DNA of 64,000 nt, from the NCBI GenBank assembly GCA_047495785.1, contig JBLDXI010000055.1, positions 2,019,284-2,083,283 on the forward strand. The letters are read 5' to 3'. Of the stretch, positions 1-12,233 are shown piece by piece (positions within the stretch are counted from its first letter, which is position 1; every line of letters starts with the position of its first letter). The translations under genes and the position numbers were made by a program. The notes below the pieces were generated by a model that did not search any database, was not told where the DNA came from, and saw only the letters and a list, made by a program, of their open reading frames with translations. This DNA is from Lepidodermella squamata (Eukaryota > Gastrotricha).

Positions 1-130
1 CAATAAGTTGCTATAATTAGTTGCTGTTCGTCGCATGTTCAGGCAATTGGAAGAAGTGGAAGAATAGGAAGAAGAAGAAGGGAAGAAGAGAAGGAAGAAT
101 AGGAAGAGGGAAGAGGAAGAATGATCGATT
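1..130. repeat. Purine-rich GAA/GGAA low-complexity tract
   Basis: Bases 50-120 are nearly pure purine (repeats of GAAGAAG, GGAAGA and GAATAGGAA). The preceding stretch, with an 'ATTAGTTGCTGTT' core, resembles bases 28475-28498, which follow a TTCTTCC-rich tract. This suggests one dispersed, low-complexity-bearing repeat family. No coding potential. Confidence 0.6.
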
Positions 131-1521
131 TTAACGTCTGATAAAATAGTCGAAGGTTAATCCGCCCTTGCCGCAGCTTCTTCCAAAAACGTACCGATTA
201 ATCTCATGACAAGAATAGCGAGGCCCGATTTACCATAGCATCGAAAACAGCTTTAAGGTTCCAATATTAATATAGATGCGACATGCGATCTATGGCTTCC
301 GGTCAAACAATATAATCCGATTATTGAAATGGAGTTGGAACTACATGACCAATTATTTCTGGCATGCACGACATGTGTATATTGATATATATAATGTCAA
401 AACACCAATTTCCGTTGGTCATGGAGCTATCCTTAGGCTTTATTTTGTCGTCTCTGTTTGTTGTGAAAAACTGTTCCTTAGCAGCCTATATTTATTTTAA
501 AAATTGTGGCACCAGTTACACAATCAATGCGCTTCAACCTAAAAGCTTTCAATGATTAAATAACTTGCATGAGCCGAAATCGGCAAATATTTTTGGTCGC
601 ATTCAATCGATTTTTGTCATCAGAATAATAGCCGACATATACCATTCCAAATTGCCATTACCACTATTGAGTTGAGAAGAAATTAAAATATGCCGCATAG
701 TCGAATAGCCTATGCGGATATGTGCCGCGCCGTAATGTCACATGGAGCGTATATAACCGTGATTATTATATAAATAACGATGTATTACACGCCACGCTCG
801 ACATTTGTCAAACATGGCCACCATTCGTACTCTTGCCGCAAACGTACGATGATTTGCTGCAGCAGCCACAAACAATGTCGTTTCTTAATACATGGCAAAG
901 TCTCGCAATCGCCAAAGTTGAAAATATTACGAAGCCATGGCAAACCCTGATTATAATAATAATAATAATAAGTGCATACTGCAGCAGGCCAGCAACAAGC
1001 ATGCGATATAATACAAAAATCTAGGCTGCGCTACCCATCATCAGAATCAGAATCATCATCGACTGCTAGCAAGTAGATGAATGGCATCTTTTTATTCGAT
1101 TGCCGAGCGCGCATCGCCGCAAATCTCGCAGAAATTACTGGCGCAAATTGAGGCAATTGAGGCGCACAATTGACGAAGACGTGTATATCGTCCTTGTGGA
1201 ATAGCCATTTAGCCAAAATCTAATGTTTATTGTGTTTTATGCGGTTGGTCTTCTTCTATAAAGAAGAAGAAATGCCCGCACATTTTTACATCATGTGATT
1301 CACAACGCTCAATGCGTATTGAACTCATCATTATTTGAAAACCGGAACTGCTTAGTTGACAGAATCATGGCGTTGCTTGGTTGACTTTTTTGCGAGCCGA
1401 ATCTTTGCCAGTAGCGTTTATTGTTGATGGCCGCGGCACGCAGATAATGAATCGAATTACCTATTATTTAGGTCATTATTTAGGGGTGGGCTGCATGCAA
1501 TGAGAGTTTCATGATAATATA
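131..1521. other. Intergenic DNA, no gene recognised
   Basis: Short open frames exist (for example 722-1024), but none shows a recognisable domain, splice pattern or codon bias. There is a small inverted repeat around 694-717 (CCGCATAG ... CTATGCGG) and an ATA/ATT microsatellite near 950-970. I see nothing else I can support. Confidence 0.5.
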
Positions 1522-1690
1522 CCGTATTTGTCCTATAGCAGCCCGGGCTACTAAAATTTAAACCTCGAAATTTGGAAAATTTCAAAAATGAATTTCTCGT
1601 GAATCGTTCATTATTCATGTTTTCGAACCGAGTTGACCCCTCAACCCTGGGCTACTATTAGTGAATGGGCTATTATTGGAACAAATACGG
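1522..1690. mobile_element. MITE-like element with TA duplication (Tc1/mariner type)
   Basis: The ends form an imperfect terminal inverted repeat of about 24 bp: CCGTATTTGTCC at the left and the complement GGAACAAATACGG at the right, both continuing into AGCAGCCC / GGGCTATTA. The element is flanked on both sides by TA (1520-1521 and 1691-1692), as expected for Tc1/mariner-derived MITEs. It is about 169 bp and codes for nothing. Superfamily assignment rests on the TA duplication only. Confidence 0.6.
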
Positions 1691-1945
1691 TAAATTGTGA
1701 AACTACCTTATAACGTAAATTTCACAACTGCTATATCATCGAAGCCATCATCCAATCCATCATCGAAGCTGATAATGTATCTTGCACATTGACTTTATCT
1801 TCGCTTCAAGTTCAATTCCTTTATATTATAAGTATCTGTGAGATGCCTGTGCTAAAGTGTAGATTTTATTCTGTTACTAAAAGGCGAAGTTTCGACATGA
1901 TAAAATGAAAGCATCGCATTAGATCTGGAGGGAACCTATCGAAGC

Positions 1946-4298
1946 ATGGGGGCGTCTGCTTCTAATATTCTGCATGGCATCAATCGACGCACCAACAAGC
2001 TAAACAAAGCGCAAAGGCTTTACCAGCAAGGAGAAATAGAGAAGGTTGGTACTTCTTCAGAGTTTGGTTTCATTTTGATATTCGTAACTTTATTTTTCAA
2101 AGGCCATCGCTATATGGACTAACATATCTGCAGAGGTAAATTGACAAATAACTGCGCAGTGATTTGTTTTCTAATTTTGATAATTTTATGTGAAAAGCGA
2201 CATGTACCGGATTGTGATAAATTGACAACTTTCGGCTGGCTGGCTATCGCATGTTTCACGACTGGTCATTACCGGTATCAAGGCTAAAGTTCCTATTAAA
2301 CTTCCGTGAATCCAATATTTTCAGAGAGATGGCTACTTGGTCAGCGCGGCAATTACGGCTAGCTAGGCAAATCTATCGCGAGCCGTCGCCTAATTCCACC
2401 TCAACGTCGCTTGTTGAAGCTCTGTTGAATGTTTCAAGATCCGAGTTGGGCCAGGGAAATTTGGCAAGGGCCGCCTTCTTTGCAGCCGAAGCTTTGGTTG
2501 CAGCCGGTGAAAGTGCAGATGCAAGTCTACAACCAAATAGCAGAGGTCCACCGAGTTCGCCCTTTAAAAGTTCCACCGCAAAGACAGAAGGCGAAGATGT
2601 TGTTTCTGATTGCCGGCGACTGTCAGGTTACTGTCACTTGGTAGCTGCTCATGCCAGTTTTGGTGGTATGCTGCATTGCCTGAGTTAATTCCACATTCTA
2701 TCATTTGATCACCACCCTTTTAGAAGGCAATGTGTCCACTGGTCTGGAGCATCTGGACAGGTCACTGCTGGTTGCAAGACAATGCACCGACCAACTGTTG
2801 GAGTTGTTCGTCCAAATGGCCTTAGCCCAACTTTTCATGGTACTAAAAGATTACAACCGTGCCCTGCATTACTGCGGCCGCTGTGAATCTATGGCTAGGG
2901 CTCTGCAGCCGGCCCAAAGTCCGGATATCACTGCTTGCCGAAGGTCTATCAGCCTCTACTACGCTACAATAATGCGGAAGCTTGGCCGTCCAGATTATGC
3001 AGAGACGATCGTTCAGGTGAGCGATTTTCTGCATGAAATTCCCCTTGAAAGTCTGTTTTTGCGTTATAAACAGGAGCTCTTGGGTGACAGCGCTTGTACG
3101 CGGGATCCATCATTCCAAGCAAACTGCTTCATCTTACTCGGAGATCTTTCGAGAAGCGAGGGGCAATACTTGGTATTGGTTTTGGGCACATTTCCCGGCT
3201 TTCTTACTTTCCATGTTTCCCTTTTTGTAGCGAGCGTATTCCCTATACGAGAATGCCTATTCGTTGATGCGACAGTCTGGTTCTAGGTTCGGGGAGCTTA
3301 CTGTACTGCTGCAGTTGGCGAAGGTGAAAAAAATTATCGAACAATAACAAGCTGAGAATAACAAATTATTTAATTATAGTGCCTGCTTAGAATGAGAGAT
3401 AACGGGACCGTGTGCGAATGTAAAGCAGTCGAAGTTCTTCAAAGGTAACCCACCGACGATGCCTTGCATTAGAAGTTGATTGCTATTTAACTCGTGCCTA
3501 GGTGCTGTCTTTTCGCGAAGTCAAGCAACGCTAACGTATGTTTTCTGATGACCTAAATCCTATTCATCCGAATATTCGTTTTAATATAAATAGATGATTC
3601 GAGCGAGAAGCTTGAGGTTCTTGGAGAAAGTTCTGACCTCGCTTGGTGATACTAAAGCTGCTGCTCTCACAAACGAAGAGCTGAATCGATTGCGTGCCAC
3701 TGTCGGGCTAGTTTGCGCGATTTGTAGGAAGGCGGTGGGCGAGAAACAAGCGGCGGTGTCAATTTTGCCGTGTGCTCATTTAGCTCACGACGACTGCTTG
3801 CTTGCGCTTGAAGCCGAAGAGACGTCGTTTGCGGTTAGGACTGGCAGTGCGAGTTGCTCGAATACGCTCAATCGATCGCATTCGTCGCCGAAAGAGACGA
3901 TTGAAAGTCATCGCGCACGTAGCTATCAAAACTTAGCTCAGCCGTCTTCATCTTCATCAACATTGAGGTGCCACCAATGTGCCGCCGGTTTCAACTACAG
4001 TGCATTCTCGCAACAGCACCCTAGTCTCACAGCGGGCCAATTGGGCGATGCGCCAAGCCCCCATAATTTACATATTAGCTCAGAGGCAGCTTACATGAAC
4101 CTCCAACCATCAGCCTTCAGCCTTCATCCCAAAAATAACTCAATGCCCTCTACCTCATCAACGACGCACCACCACCATCACCACCACCACCAAACGGCTC
4201 AAGTGACAAGCTACGCTTCAGTGATCGCGCCCTCTTCGCCACCAACCTCAGGTCAGATGCGTCCTCCCAATTTCCAGCACCATGGAGTTTTGGTATAA
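1946..4298 (+). CDS. RAPSN: Rapsyn-like acetylcholine-receptor clustering protein (TPR + RING-H2)
   Basis: Ten exons fit in phase: 1946-2044, 2103-2135, 2198-2274, 2325-2665, 2724-3016, 3074-3172, 3231-3323, 3380-3444, 3502-3535 and 3594-4298, giving 612 residues (vertebrate rapsyn about 412). The N-terminus begins MGASAS, a myristoylation signal like that of rapsyn. TPR helices follow (LYQQGEIEKAIAIWTNI; a GHYREMATWSARQLRLAR stretch). A C-terminal RING-H2 has ligands Cys419, Cys422, Cys438, His440, His443, Cys446, Cys504 and Cys507. In the family rapsyn scaffolds nicotinic receptors at the postsynaptic membrane and acts as an E3 ligase. Oddities: 57 residues separate the sixth and seventh ligands, where rapsyn has about ten, and a Ser/His-rich tail with a run of eight His follows. 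It is convergent with SMU1. Identity is firm; exon 4 is the least certain part, carrying an extra loop. Confidence 0.85.
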
Positions 4299-5270
4299 CC
4301 TGGCGAACATAGCGTAACACCACCACCTCAATTGATGTCATTTTATATTTACGACCGCATTTTGTTAGCGTCGCCGAAAGAGTGGGATTTAGGCTTGTTT
4401 TTTTTTATTTTTGCCGCCAATGGTCTGGCATCTAGTAATTTTAAGCTTAATTAACCATGCCGGCCTAATGTTTATATTTACTAACACCTTTCAAAAATGG
4501 TGAAAGGAACGCCTGTGGGGTAATCAGTTTTGCTTCATTATTTGGTATTATTATATTCACTTGCTGTTATGTCGGTAGCTAAACAAAGGGATATGGGTCG
4601 GGCAGTTCGGATAAGAAATAATAAATTCTAAATCCGACTTTTTCGGCAACGCTAACGACATTGTGACGTGATGAAACAAGTTTTTACAAAGCACTGAAGA
4701 CATCTTACAATGTATATTCCTTGTGAGATCGCTATTATTTGCCCTAATAAAAGGAAGAAAGTCTTAGCAGTTGCCTTCCCCTTTCAACACTTTTACTCAC
4801 TCATTGTTATTGGCTTTTCCAAGCCGAATTAAGGGAATAATCTATGGCTAGCCATGGAGAAATACTGAATACCGACTAATTTCATGCGCTATGACCTCCT
4901 CAAGAACTGCGTTTGCCTCGATAATTTATATTTTATCCGCCGAGGCCAAAACATATGGGTACAACAAAACTTGAATTTGAAATTTCACATGTTCGTCCCA
5001 GCGCATTAACGGAACCTCCCGCGGGTTGATGTTCATTATTGGGGTACTTCGTTTGCATCGTGAATTCAAGTCGAGCAAGTCAGATCGTTGTCATACACAA
5101 TAGCAGCCAATGCCGTCCGGCCTTCTTCTCCTCAAAAGATCACTGCTGTATATTTTAGGCGTCAAAATACTTCTTAGTGATAGCAGTTTTTCCGAAAGAA
5201 CTTTTATTGATCACAAATCACAAAGTAGTACAAGTACAAAGAAGAAAGCTGATTGATTTCGGCCTCGGTC
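4299..5270. other. Convergent intergenic region (3' UTRs)
   Basis: This lies between the stop codons of the rapsyn gene (+) and the SMU1 gene (-). It is AT-rich, has AATAAA-like sites (for example CCTAATAAAAG at 4742-4752 on the + strand) and no plausible coding exon. It probably holds both 3' UTRs. Confidence 0.5.
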
Positions 5271-7338
5271 TCAAGGTACCCACAACTTGAGAGTTCCATC
5301 GGTGGAATAGGATGCAAGCATGTTCTGATGAGGATGATGGCTGAGACCGATGACTTCCTGTTCGTGCACCTGCACTGTGCGTTCAAGACGGCCGGCTGAT
5401 GTCGAGAAGCAATAAAGCACGTTGTCTTCACCGACGCAGTAAATCCACTCGCCGCGCGGCGAAATGGTGGCGCATACAAAATCACCGCCGTCTCGCTTTC
5501 CGCTAGTGAACGAGCGCACGATTTGGCCCTGTTGATTCATGATCACCACCGTGTTCGATTTGTTTGCAACCAGAAACTGCTCGGCGTTGCGCGGCATCGG
5601 CAGAACTGTGTGGACCGGCGCCTCGCCACCCCCGCCTGTATTGCCCGACGCCGATGCCGTGGAAGAAGTCAGAGCAGCGGAGCCGCCTAACGGTTTCAGC
5701 GTCGCCGTGCATTCGCAAGATTTGACCGACCACATCTACGTAATTATAAAGATAACATGTTTAAGGATTTGCTGATCGGAGAAAAATAAACGTTGTTTGC
5801 AAATGGGAGAAAAGTTGTCATTTCCTAGGGTTCGGTATTACTAATTACTAGACTCAGTTTCCAACGGCAGTATTTATTGAGTGATACATTTCATTTAAGA
5901 AACGGGGCGCTCTAACCTGGTATTGCATTTTTGGCGTGCTAGAGTAAGTTTGAGCCGTTTTTGTCAAAGTAGGGATTAATTTTATTATTGCATCAACATC
6001 ATCGTGAGCAAAAGTAAGCAAAAGCGAGCGGGATTCAATGAGTCTAATTTAGGAATTCGGCATTGCGGCCGTCGAAGGGTTAAAATTTAGTTACCTTAAC
6101 TGTGCCGTCCGATGAAGCGCTGACGATGTGATGACCGTCAGAGCCGAACCACATAGCCGAGTTGACAAAAGAAGAGTGACCTCTGAACTCTTTCAACAGC
6201 TTGCCGCTTTTCAGTCCATACAGCCTGATTAGACCGTCGTACGACGTTGACAATAATTGCGAGTTATCGCGAGAAAACGAAAGAGATGTCACGCCTTTGC
6301 CATGCGCACGGTCGAACTTGCGCAAGCACTGCCCTGTAGCCACCTTCCACACCATGATTCTACCCTCTTTTGAGCCACTCGCTAACATCTCCGAGTCGCG
6401 AGAAAACGCCAAGCAAAGAACGGCTTCCTCCATGAGCATAACTGAAAAATGAGACAAAATATGACAAAATATTTAAAAAGCATATATCAGTCTAACACTG
6501 CTCGGAGGCTTGATACTTGAGATCTTTTCTGATTTTGCCGGTTTGATAATTCCAAACTTCGATAAAGCCATCAACACTGCCCGTGACAAGGTATTGCCCA
6601 TCGGCGCTGAACGCCGCAGCCTCGGCGTGCGCTTTCGCCGACATCTTGATCGTTCGGCTGAGCTGCGTGGGGTATCGCTCCTCCTCCTGCTCTCGAATCG
6701 CCGCCTTGCCCCGGAAAACGTCGATTGTTGAACCAGGGGGTAGCAAGCCTTGATGCTGCTGCCATTTCAAAGCCTGGCCGATGAGCGAGAGCAAGCGACT
6801 GGCAGGTACGACATTGACTTCACCGGCCAGTGATTGAGCTAACGCACTGCGCCGCTTCTCTTTCGTCATACCCTCAGGGTAAGCTTCGCGAGGGTTGAAG
6901 TAGTTACGAGCTAGAAGCCCTTCGAGATGGGCGTATCTGTCTAGCTGATTACGTTTCAGCGCTGCCATTGCATCGGTTTGCCGAAGCAACATTTTAGCAG
7001 CGGCCAGTTCGCGCAGCTCGATCAACTCGAGGACGATTTGCTCGTACAAATCTATGAGCTTGTTCTCTGGCAGGCGAAGGGGCTGAATGGCTTTGAGCAC
7101 GGCATCCCAATGACCATTGTTGATATCTGAGATGAAAGATTCAACCGAGTCGACAGTGTTCAACGTGACGCCGGTTTCCTCTTGCAGTGAACTGAGAGAT
7201 TTGAACAAGTTATGCTCCTTCAGATATTGCTGAACCAACCGAATTATGCTAGAAATGAACATGGTTTTGATCACGATTAAGAACCAGCATACGTGTAAAA
7301 TGTACTTACTCAGCAGCTTCGATTTCCACTGATGACAT
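5271..7338 (-). CDS. SMU1: SMU1, WD40 spliceosome-associated protein
   Basis: Four exons, read right to left: 7310-7338, 6497-7248, 6095-6441, 5271-5735; 530 residues against about 513 in human. The start [10 protein letters not shown] mirrors the family N-terminus. A LisH/CTLH region (residues about 8-95: [19 protein letters not shown], then [20 protein letters not shown]) precedes WD40 repeats from about residue 210 to the end ([42 protein letters not shown]). SMU1 partners with RED/IK in the spliceosomal B complex and influences alternative splicing; it is nuclear. The exon 2/3 join uses donor GTTAGA, chosen because it restores the family's FMMM-type sequence (here FMLM). It is the last of a run of same-strand genes, 189 bp after the KTI12 stop. 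Very confident. Confidence 0.95.
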
Positions 7339-7527
7339 TCTTTCTTCTCTTTTCTACATCCAGCCGTAAACCGGCTGATGAACCAAAAGTTTTAATGTTC
7401 TATTAAAATATAATCGGGAAACATTCTTTAAAAGGTTTTCAACTTGAGTACTTCTAGTCGTTCAGCCGTTGTATTACTAAAAATGACGTTTCTGGTGAGT
7501 TAATATAAGGAAACCAGTACTTAAAAA

Positions 7528-9011
7528 TCATGCTAAATGGTCGGGCTCTTTCCGTAGCCCAGGGAACAGCCTGCTTTCTAAGAAAGCTGCGAACAATTGT
7601 GGTGTATTGCTGGAGTCTGAAGTGGCCTGTAAATGAGTTTTGCTTCGAAATAGTGATATAAAATCACGCCGATGGCGCTGAAGATCCGCATCAGTCACAG
7701 ATGGAGGGATACCAGCTTCGGTTTTGCAGCGGATGCTGAGCGGTGTCTTGGCTGAAGGTATGTTCAATACCACTGTATCTTCTGAAGTGACGCATCTTAG
7801 ATGAGCTGCAAATGCCTGACATGGAAAGTAAAGCATAATTCCAATACCGCGCGAGAAAAAGCTAACTTACGTTGACTACTTCCTGTGTTATTCTGTCGAT
7901 ATCATACGAAACATTTGTTGGGGCGACAGGCGTCTAAAAACAAATTTTCCAAATTCTTTAGTCTTTGCCCGCAAAGCAGAGTTTCAACGATCCATCTTTC
8001 CCTCTGCACGCAAACGGATTCTTGCTTCTAAGAATTATTCTTAGTAAGATTCGGCCGCGGTACCGCGGTTCTTCGGCATTGATAAAATTGATAAAAGCCC
8101 GTGAAAACATGAATACATAAATCTACAAGCCTCTCCCGAGTGAGTAATAGCCCGGGCTGTTGAAGGGATAAGGAATAGCAGCCGCCTTAATTTTTGTCAT
8201 GCCAATTGACTCTTTTTATAGAAATACGACCCAACAGTTTTATCGCTAAAAACTGTTGGAATGACGGATAATAAGGATGATGATGATGAGCAATACACAA
8301 GAACCCATAAATCAATGATCACGGCGTCGGCGAGGCCAAAATTTAAATCGCAGTGCAAATTAAGGAAGGAAAACTAAGGTTTCTTACAGCTAATGTCGCT
8401 TTGTTTTGCTTCGCAGGCTTTGACTTGAACAAAGCCACTTCGATTGCGTCGAACGGTGGTTCGACGTCTCCAGGTGCGACTAAGATGAGTGGCGAATCCC
8501 ATCGATTGCTGGCATCGGGAGGTTCGAATCGCTGCAGCAGATTTTTCATCGTCTCAGACGAATACGCTTGTCCGGATTCTACGCGATCCTTCGACTCGTT
8601 CCATTCGGTCGCCACTTCAGGAGTGCATTCGCAGTAAACGACGCAAAAAGTCGTCTGGGCAGATTTAGCGGCACAATAAAGCTCATATCGTACACCTGCG
8701 AACAAAATAAATTTAGCAAAATAAATAAATTATAAATTCAAACGCATACTTTTGATATAATTTAGAGAATCAACAATGAGTAGTCGGGTTTTACTGATCT
8801 TGCGCTGCACGGCCGAAAGAAATTCACCGCGAAGCTCTTTCTCTTGAACGGCAGTATCCGAATAAGCATCATTTTTGTCGAAATTCGGCGAGACACTGCT
8901 ATCATCTATGACAACAGCTTGCCGGCCAGAGCTGTTGAAATGAGCAGCTATAGCTACGGCACGACGAGTCTTACCCGACGAGGGCAAGCCACACATCAGT
9001 AGGAGAGGCAT
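7528..9011 (-). CDS. KTI12: KTI12, Elongator-associated P-loop protein
   Basis: Four exons: 8750-9011, 8388-8695, 7871-7933, 7528-7815; 306 residues. The N-terminus MPLLLMCGLPSSGKT carries the P-loop (GLPSSGKT, residues 8-15), followed by a DSLNYIK motif and a RYELYCAAK helix typical of the family. The last two exons give the C-terminal tRNA-binding domain (YDIDRITQEV ... RRDFISLF ... LFAAFLESRL). KTI12 is a tRNA-binding ATPase related to the Sec-tRNA kinase PSTK and supports Elongator-dependent modification of wobble uridine. Intron 2 is about 454 bp, much longer than the neighbours' introns. The upstream REXO2 stop is only 97 bp away; AG sites preceded by pyrimidines (TATTTTAG, TTTTTATCCTAG) lie just before the ATG and could be splice acceptors. 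An in-frame upstream extension to 9107 is open but not family-like. Confidence 0.92.
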
Positions 9012-9107
9012 CAGATAATTTCTTCTTGTCTTTCTAGGATAAAAATCTAAAATAGTATCGGATTTTTGATTGACATGCAACAATAAACGGGTATTATTCG
9101 AGATCAC

Positions 9108-10098
9108 TCAGCGAAAAACATGCTCGCGATACCATTTCAACTCCTTGATGCTCTCTTTGATGTCCGACATTGCCCTGCAATAAAAATAATACATGTTAGC
9201 ATCGAAAGCTGGAAAATTTAACACAAGCTTTTAGCTGGTCAGATTCTATTAGGTTTCATAAGCGAATTTATGTATCCGAGCAGCATAAGTTCAATCAGGT
9301 GCCCGTAGAAAACGGTTTTAAAACTGATAAGAACTACGTTAACCCGGAAGTCATTTCGGATAGGAGCCATGTTGGGAACGCACTTACCGATGAGTGCCCT
9401 CTTTCGGGGGTAGATCTTTCGCCACGTCTGGGTACCATCTTCGAACCAGCTCTTTGACAGTTGAAACATCCACAATTCGATAGTGCAAATACTTCAAAAA
9501 TCGCGGCATATGCACAGCTGAGAAATAAACCTATGTTGATAATGACCTATTGACACAGAGTTTCTTACCCAAGAATGCTTTGTCACAATGGACACTGGAC
9601 CCAGCCAAAGGGCATTTACCTTCCGGACAGTACTTAGATACAAAATCAAGTAACTGATGCTCAACTTCAGGCACGGTCAATCTGCTCTGCTTAACTTGAT
9701 CAATCAGGCCCGATTTTCCATGAGTGCTCTTGCACCAATCATCCATTGAATCAAGAATCTCATTTGGGCAACTCAGCACAACATGAGGTCCTTCAACTAT
9801 TTCATCAAGATTCGGCCCAGACACGAGACACGCTACTTCAATTATTTTCTCTTTCGTTACATCCAGCCCGGTCATCTGAAACAGCCAAGTACTAGATTGA
9901 AGAAAATAGCGCGGCACTGTAACCCACTTCCATATCGATCCATACAAGATTATCAGCGCTTTTTGCAAGATGGGATGTCATTCGACAGTCAGCGGCATAC
10001 ACAAGGTTGACGCGTGAAAGTTGAGCGCAGGTTGATCGCAGAAAATTATGTCTTAACACTGAATTAATCAGCTTTGTAAAAACCATTAAACTAGACAA
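9108..10098 (-). CDS. REXO2: REXO2, oligoribonuclease (DEDDh 3'-5' exonuclease)
   Basis: Four exons: 9928-10098, 9569-9875, 9388-9517, 9108-9174; 224 residues from the first Met, 220 from the Met at 10086. The catalytic DEDDh set is visible: WIDMEMTGLD (Asp and Glu), VHCDKAFL (Asp) and HRAMSDI (His and the last Asp). The family strings [43 protein letters not shown] and [10 protein letters not shown] are all present. The enzyme clears 2-5 nt RNA remnants in mitochondria and cytosol. The first 35 residues are basic and hydrophobic ([19 protein letters not shown]), fitting a mitochondrial presequence, and a later Met before [13 protein letters not shown] could start a cytosolic form. It sits 92 bp after the CWC25 stop and 97 bp before KTI12. 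Confidence 0.93.
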
Positions 10099-10189
10099 AA
10101 AATATTATTCACCCTTTAGAAAGAAATGTAATAATTTTATTGAGCAAATCACATAAAAACAAGGAGAGAAAAACACAGTTCGGCAAATT

Positions 10190-11955
10190 TCATCGCTTCA
10201 AAAATTTGTCGCCACCGGAAATTAAATCGTTACCCCGCCGCTGCACATTGAACTTGTTACGCTGCACTCGATCTCCGACCGATGTTTTATCTGCATGGTC
10301 CAACATAGTGCCCCTGTTCAAATGATGTAAAAGATTGAAAGCATCAAAATAAAACGAAACAATCATTACTGTAGGAAAGAAGCTTTTGCGCCTTTGCGCA
10401 TTTCTTCCTCAACCTCCAGTTCGTGCCGCTCTTCTTCGCGATAACGCTTGACGTTTTGCACTCGTTCAACGTTGCGCTCTTGTCCAGCCGCGAGCATTTC
10501 TTGTCGTTTACGCTCCATAGAGGCAGGTGAGAGTTTGCGACCTTTCTTGACGGCAGCTGAGCTAGCAGCCTTACGGCGATCGGCTGGAGACCGAGATTTC
10601 GATCTGGATCGGTCACGCCGGTGATCTCGGTGGTCTCGAGCCGGCCGTGGGGATCGTGACTTAGTCCGTCGTCTATCCCTTGAGTGAGATCTCGACCGAG
10701 ATCGATCTTTAGGTGCGCGATGTTGGAAATTTCGATCCCGTCGATCATCCGTTCGCTTAAAGCTCATTTCGACCGATTCTTGTTTGGGCCGCCTGTCTGA
10801 TGGCTTTGGCTGTGACTTGCTGTGCTGCGGCTTCTGAGGGCGTTGAGGTTTTCGGCTGCGCACAGGCGATCCACTTTCGCTACCACTAGCACTATCCTCG
10901 CGACCACCGCCAGGTCGAAGTTTTTCTCGCTCTTTCTTTTCCTCGGCTTTACGCGCTAGCTTTTCGGCCATCTCTTCTTCTGCCTTCATTTTGTGAACTG
11001 AATGAAAAAAACCCATTGAAAATGAATTCAAGCTTGCAAGTAGTTAATTGTCAGATATAAGAGTAATAAACGAGAGATGATGACCTCCTAAGTGCAATTA
11101 TCGGGTAGAGCAATTTTCCGAGTGACTTGAAGTAATTCTCTATAGGCGTCGGTAGAAAATTGCCGAAGAAGTCATCTACATTTCTTATCACACAGCCTAG
11201 TTTCAATCTAGTAGGCTTACCCTGAGCTTCTTTTTCCTTCAGCGCATTCATATATCCTTCGAGAAGATCATCGCCACTGCTGGAGGACGATGATGACGAG
11301 GAACGACTGCGACTGCGACTTCGGCGTTTCTTCCTATGATGCCGGCTTTGGTGACCAGATTTGTTAGATGCTAGCTGAAGTTTCAAAATCATAACCAGTC
11401 AAAGTTGAACAAGCTAAACCTAACAACAATTACCATTACAGACGCCTTCATGGCCTTTTCTTCGTTTTTCTGTTGTAATATACGCAGATATTGCTTTAGC
11501 AAGTTATCGCCGTCTTCGTCGTCCACTTTCGTCGAAGAAGAAGCGGCTTGGCTGGCGGGCGTTGGCTGTGGTTGGCGACGCGATGAGATCATTCCAATCA
11601 TATCCTGTAGTTTCCTCATCTTCAAGGGATTCTTCAACATCTCACGCTTCTCGTCTTCTTCGCGTTTCCGAATTTGAAATAAGGGATCATCACGCATTTT
11701 GGCCTGCATGTCAATGCTGATTCGCTGAGCCTCGATTTCTTCCGCACTCATCGTGCCGCCAGTGGCTTGTTGCTGCAACTCGGTGCGGATTGACTGGCGG
11801 TTGAGGCCATCGACACCGCCGAGGTCCCGCGTAGCAGCTGCTGCAGAAGTGAACGTATTCAAGTGTTCAACTTTCTCAATTTTCCTTCCCAATAAGAACG
11901 TCTCCGGGTCAGCACGCTCTTGCTTGTAAAGAAACTCGATGCGATCGTTCGACAT
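10190..11955 (-). CDS. CWC25: CWC25 (CCDC49), spliceosome step-one factor
   Basis: Exons: 11440-11969 (ATG at 11955), 11221-11374, 10370-10997, 10190-10313; 473 residues. The diagnostic block is DPLFQIRKREEDEKREML followed by NPLKMRKLQDMI (human DPLFIIRKKEEEKKREVLNNPVKMKKIKELL region). An RS/SR-rich middle, a LSPASMERKRQEML block and the C-terminal DRVQRNKFNVQR segment complete the match; the last exon (10190-10313) was found from that tail. CWC25 enters the activated spliceosome for branching. Oddity: the N-terminal Cir_N domain with its LNLKKSWHP-type motif is not visible between here and SELENOF; the first exon opens at a TTTCTCTAG acceptor 14 nt before the ATG. Either upstream exons are missed or the domain is lost. 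Confidence 0.88.
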
Positions 11956-12155
11956 TTCTATTAATTCACCTAGAGAAAAAAGAATAATAATTTTTCTATT
12001 AAAAATCTGAGCTTGTCTAGCTTTATTTTCTTGCAGAAAAACCATAACCAATATGGAACACATGCGATATATCACCATGTAGGAATGAGAAATGTTAGCA
12101 CTTTTGGCGTTTTACAATTATACATTATATTTAAAGCTTATTATTTCTAAAGTGT

Positions 12156-12233
12156 GCCTGTCACGCCCAGCAACATCGGGTACAGTCATTTTGTCGGAAC
12201 AAATTTGTGACTCCACCGTCATAAGTGACAAGC
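12156..12233 (-). promoter_or_regulatory. SECIS element (form 2) in SELENOF 3' UTR
   Basis: It begins 71 nt after the SELENOF stop. Read on the minus strand: basal helix GCTTGTCAC (12225-12233) pairs fully, with one G-U, with GTGACAGGC (12156-12164). The quartet strand ATGAC is at 12218-12222 and its partner CCGAT at about 12175-12179. Helix II GGTGGAGTCA pairs 9 of 10 with TGACTGTACC, counting one G-U. An unpaired A-rich bulge about 11 nt above the quartet, then a mini-helix TTTGT/ACAAA with a TCCG loop, gives a form 2 SECIS. It would recruit SBP2/eEFSec to recode the UGA. All elements were seen directly; folding was done by eye. Confidence 0.85.

Noticed and set aside
722-1024. 100-codon plus-strand frame upstream of rapsyn
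   Set aside because: Contains a poly-Ile run from an ATA/ATT microsatellite; no family or splice support.
8510-8535. GGTTCGAATCG, resembling a tRNA B box
   Set aside because: It lies inside a KTI12 coding exon and no acceptor stem or A box fits around it.
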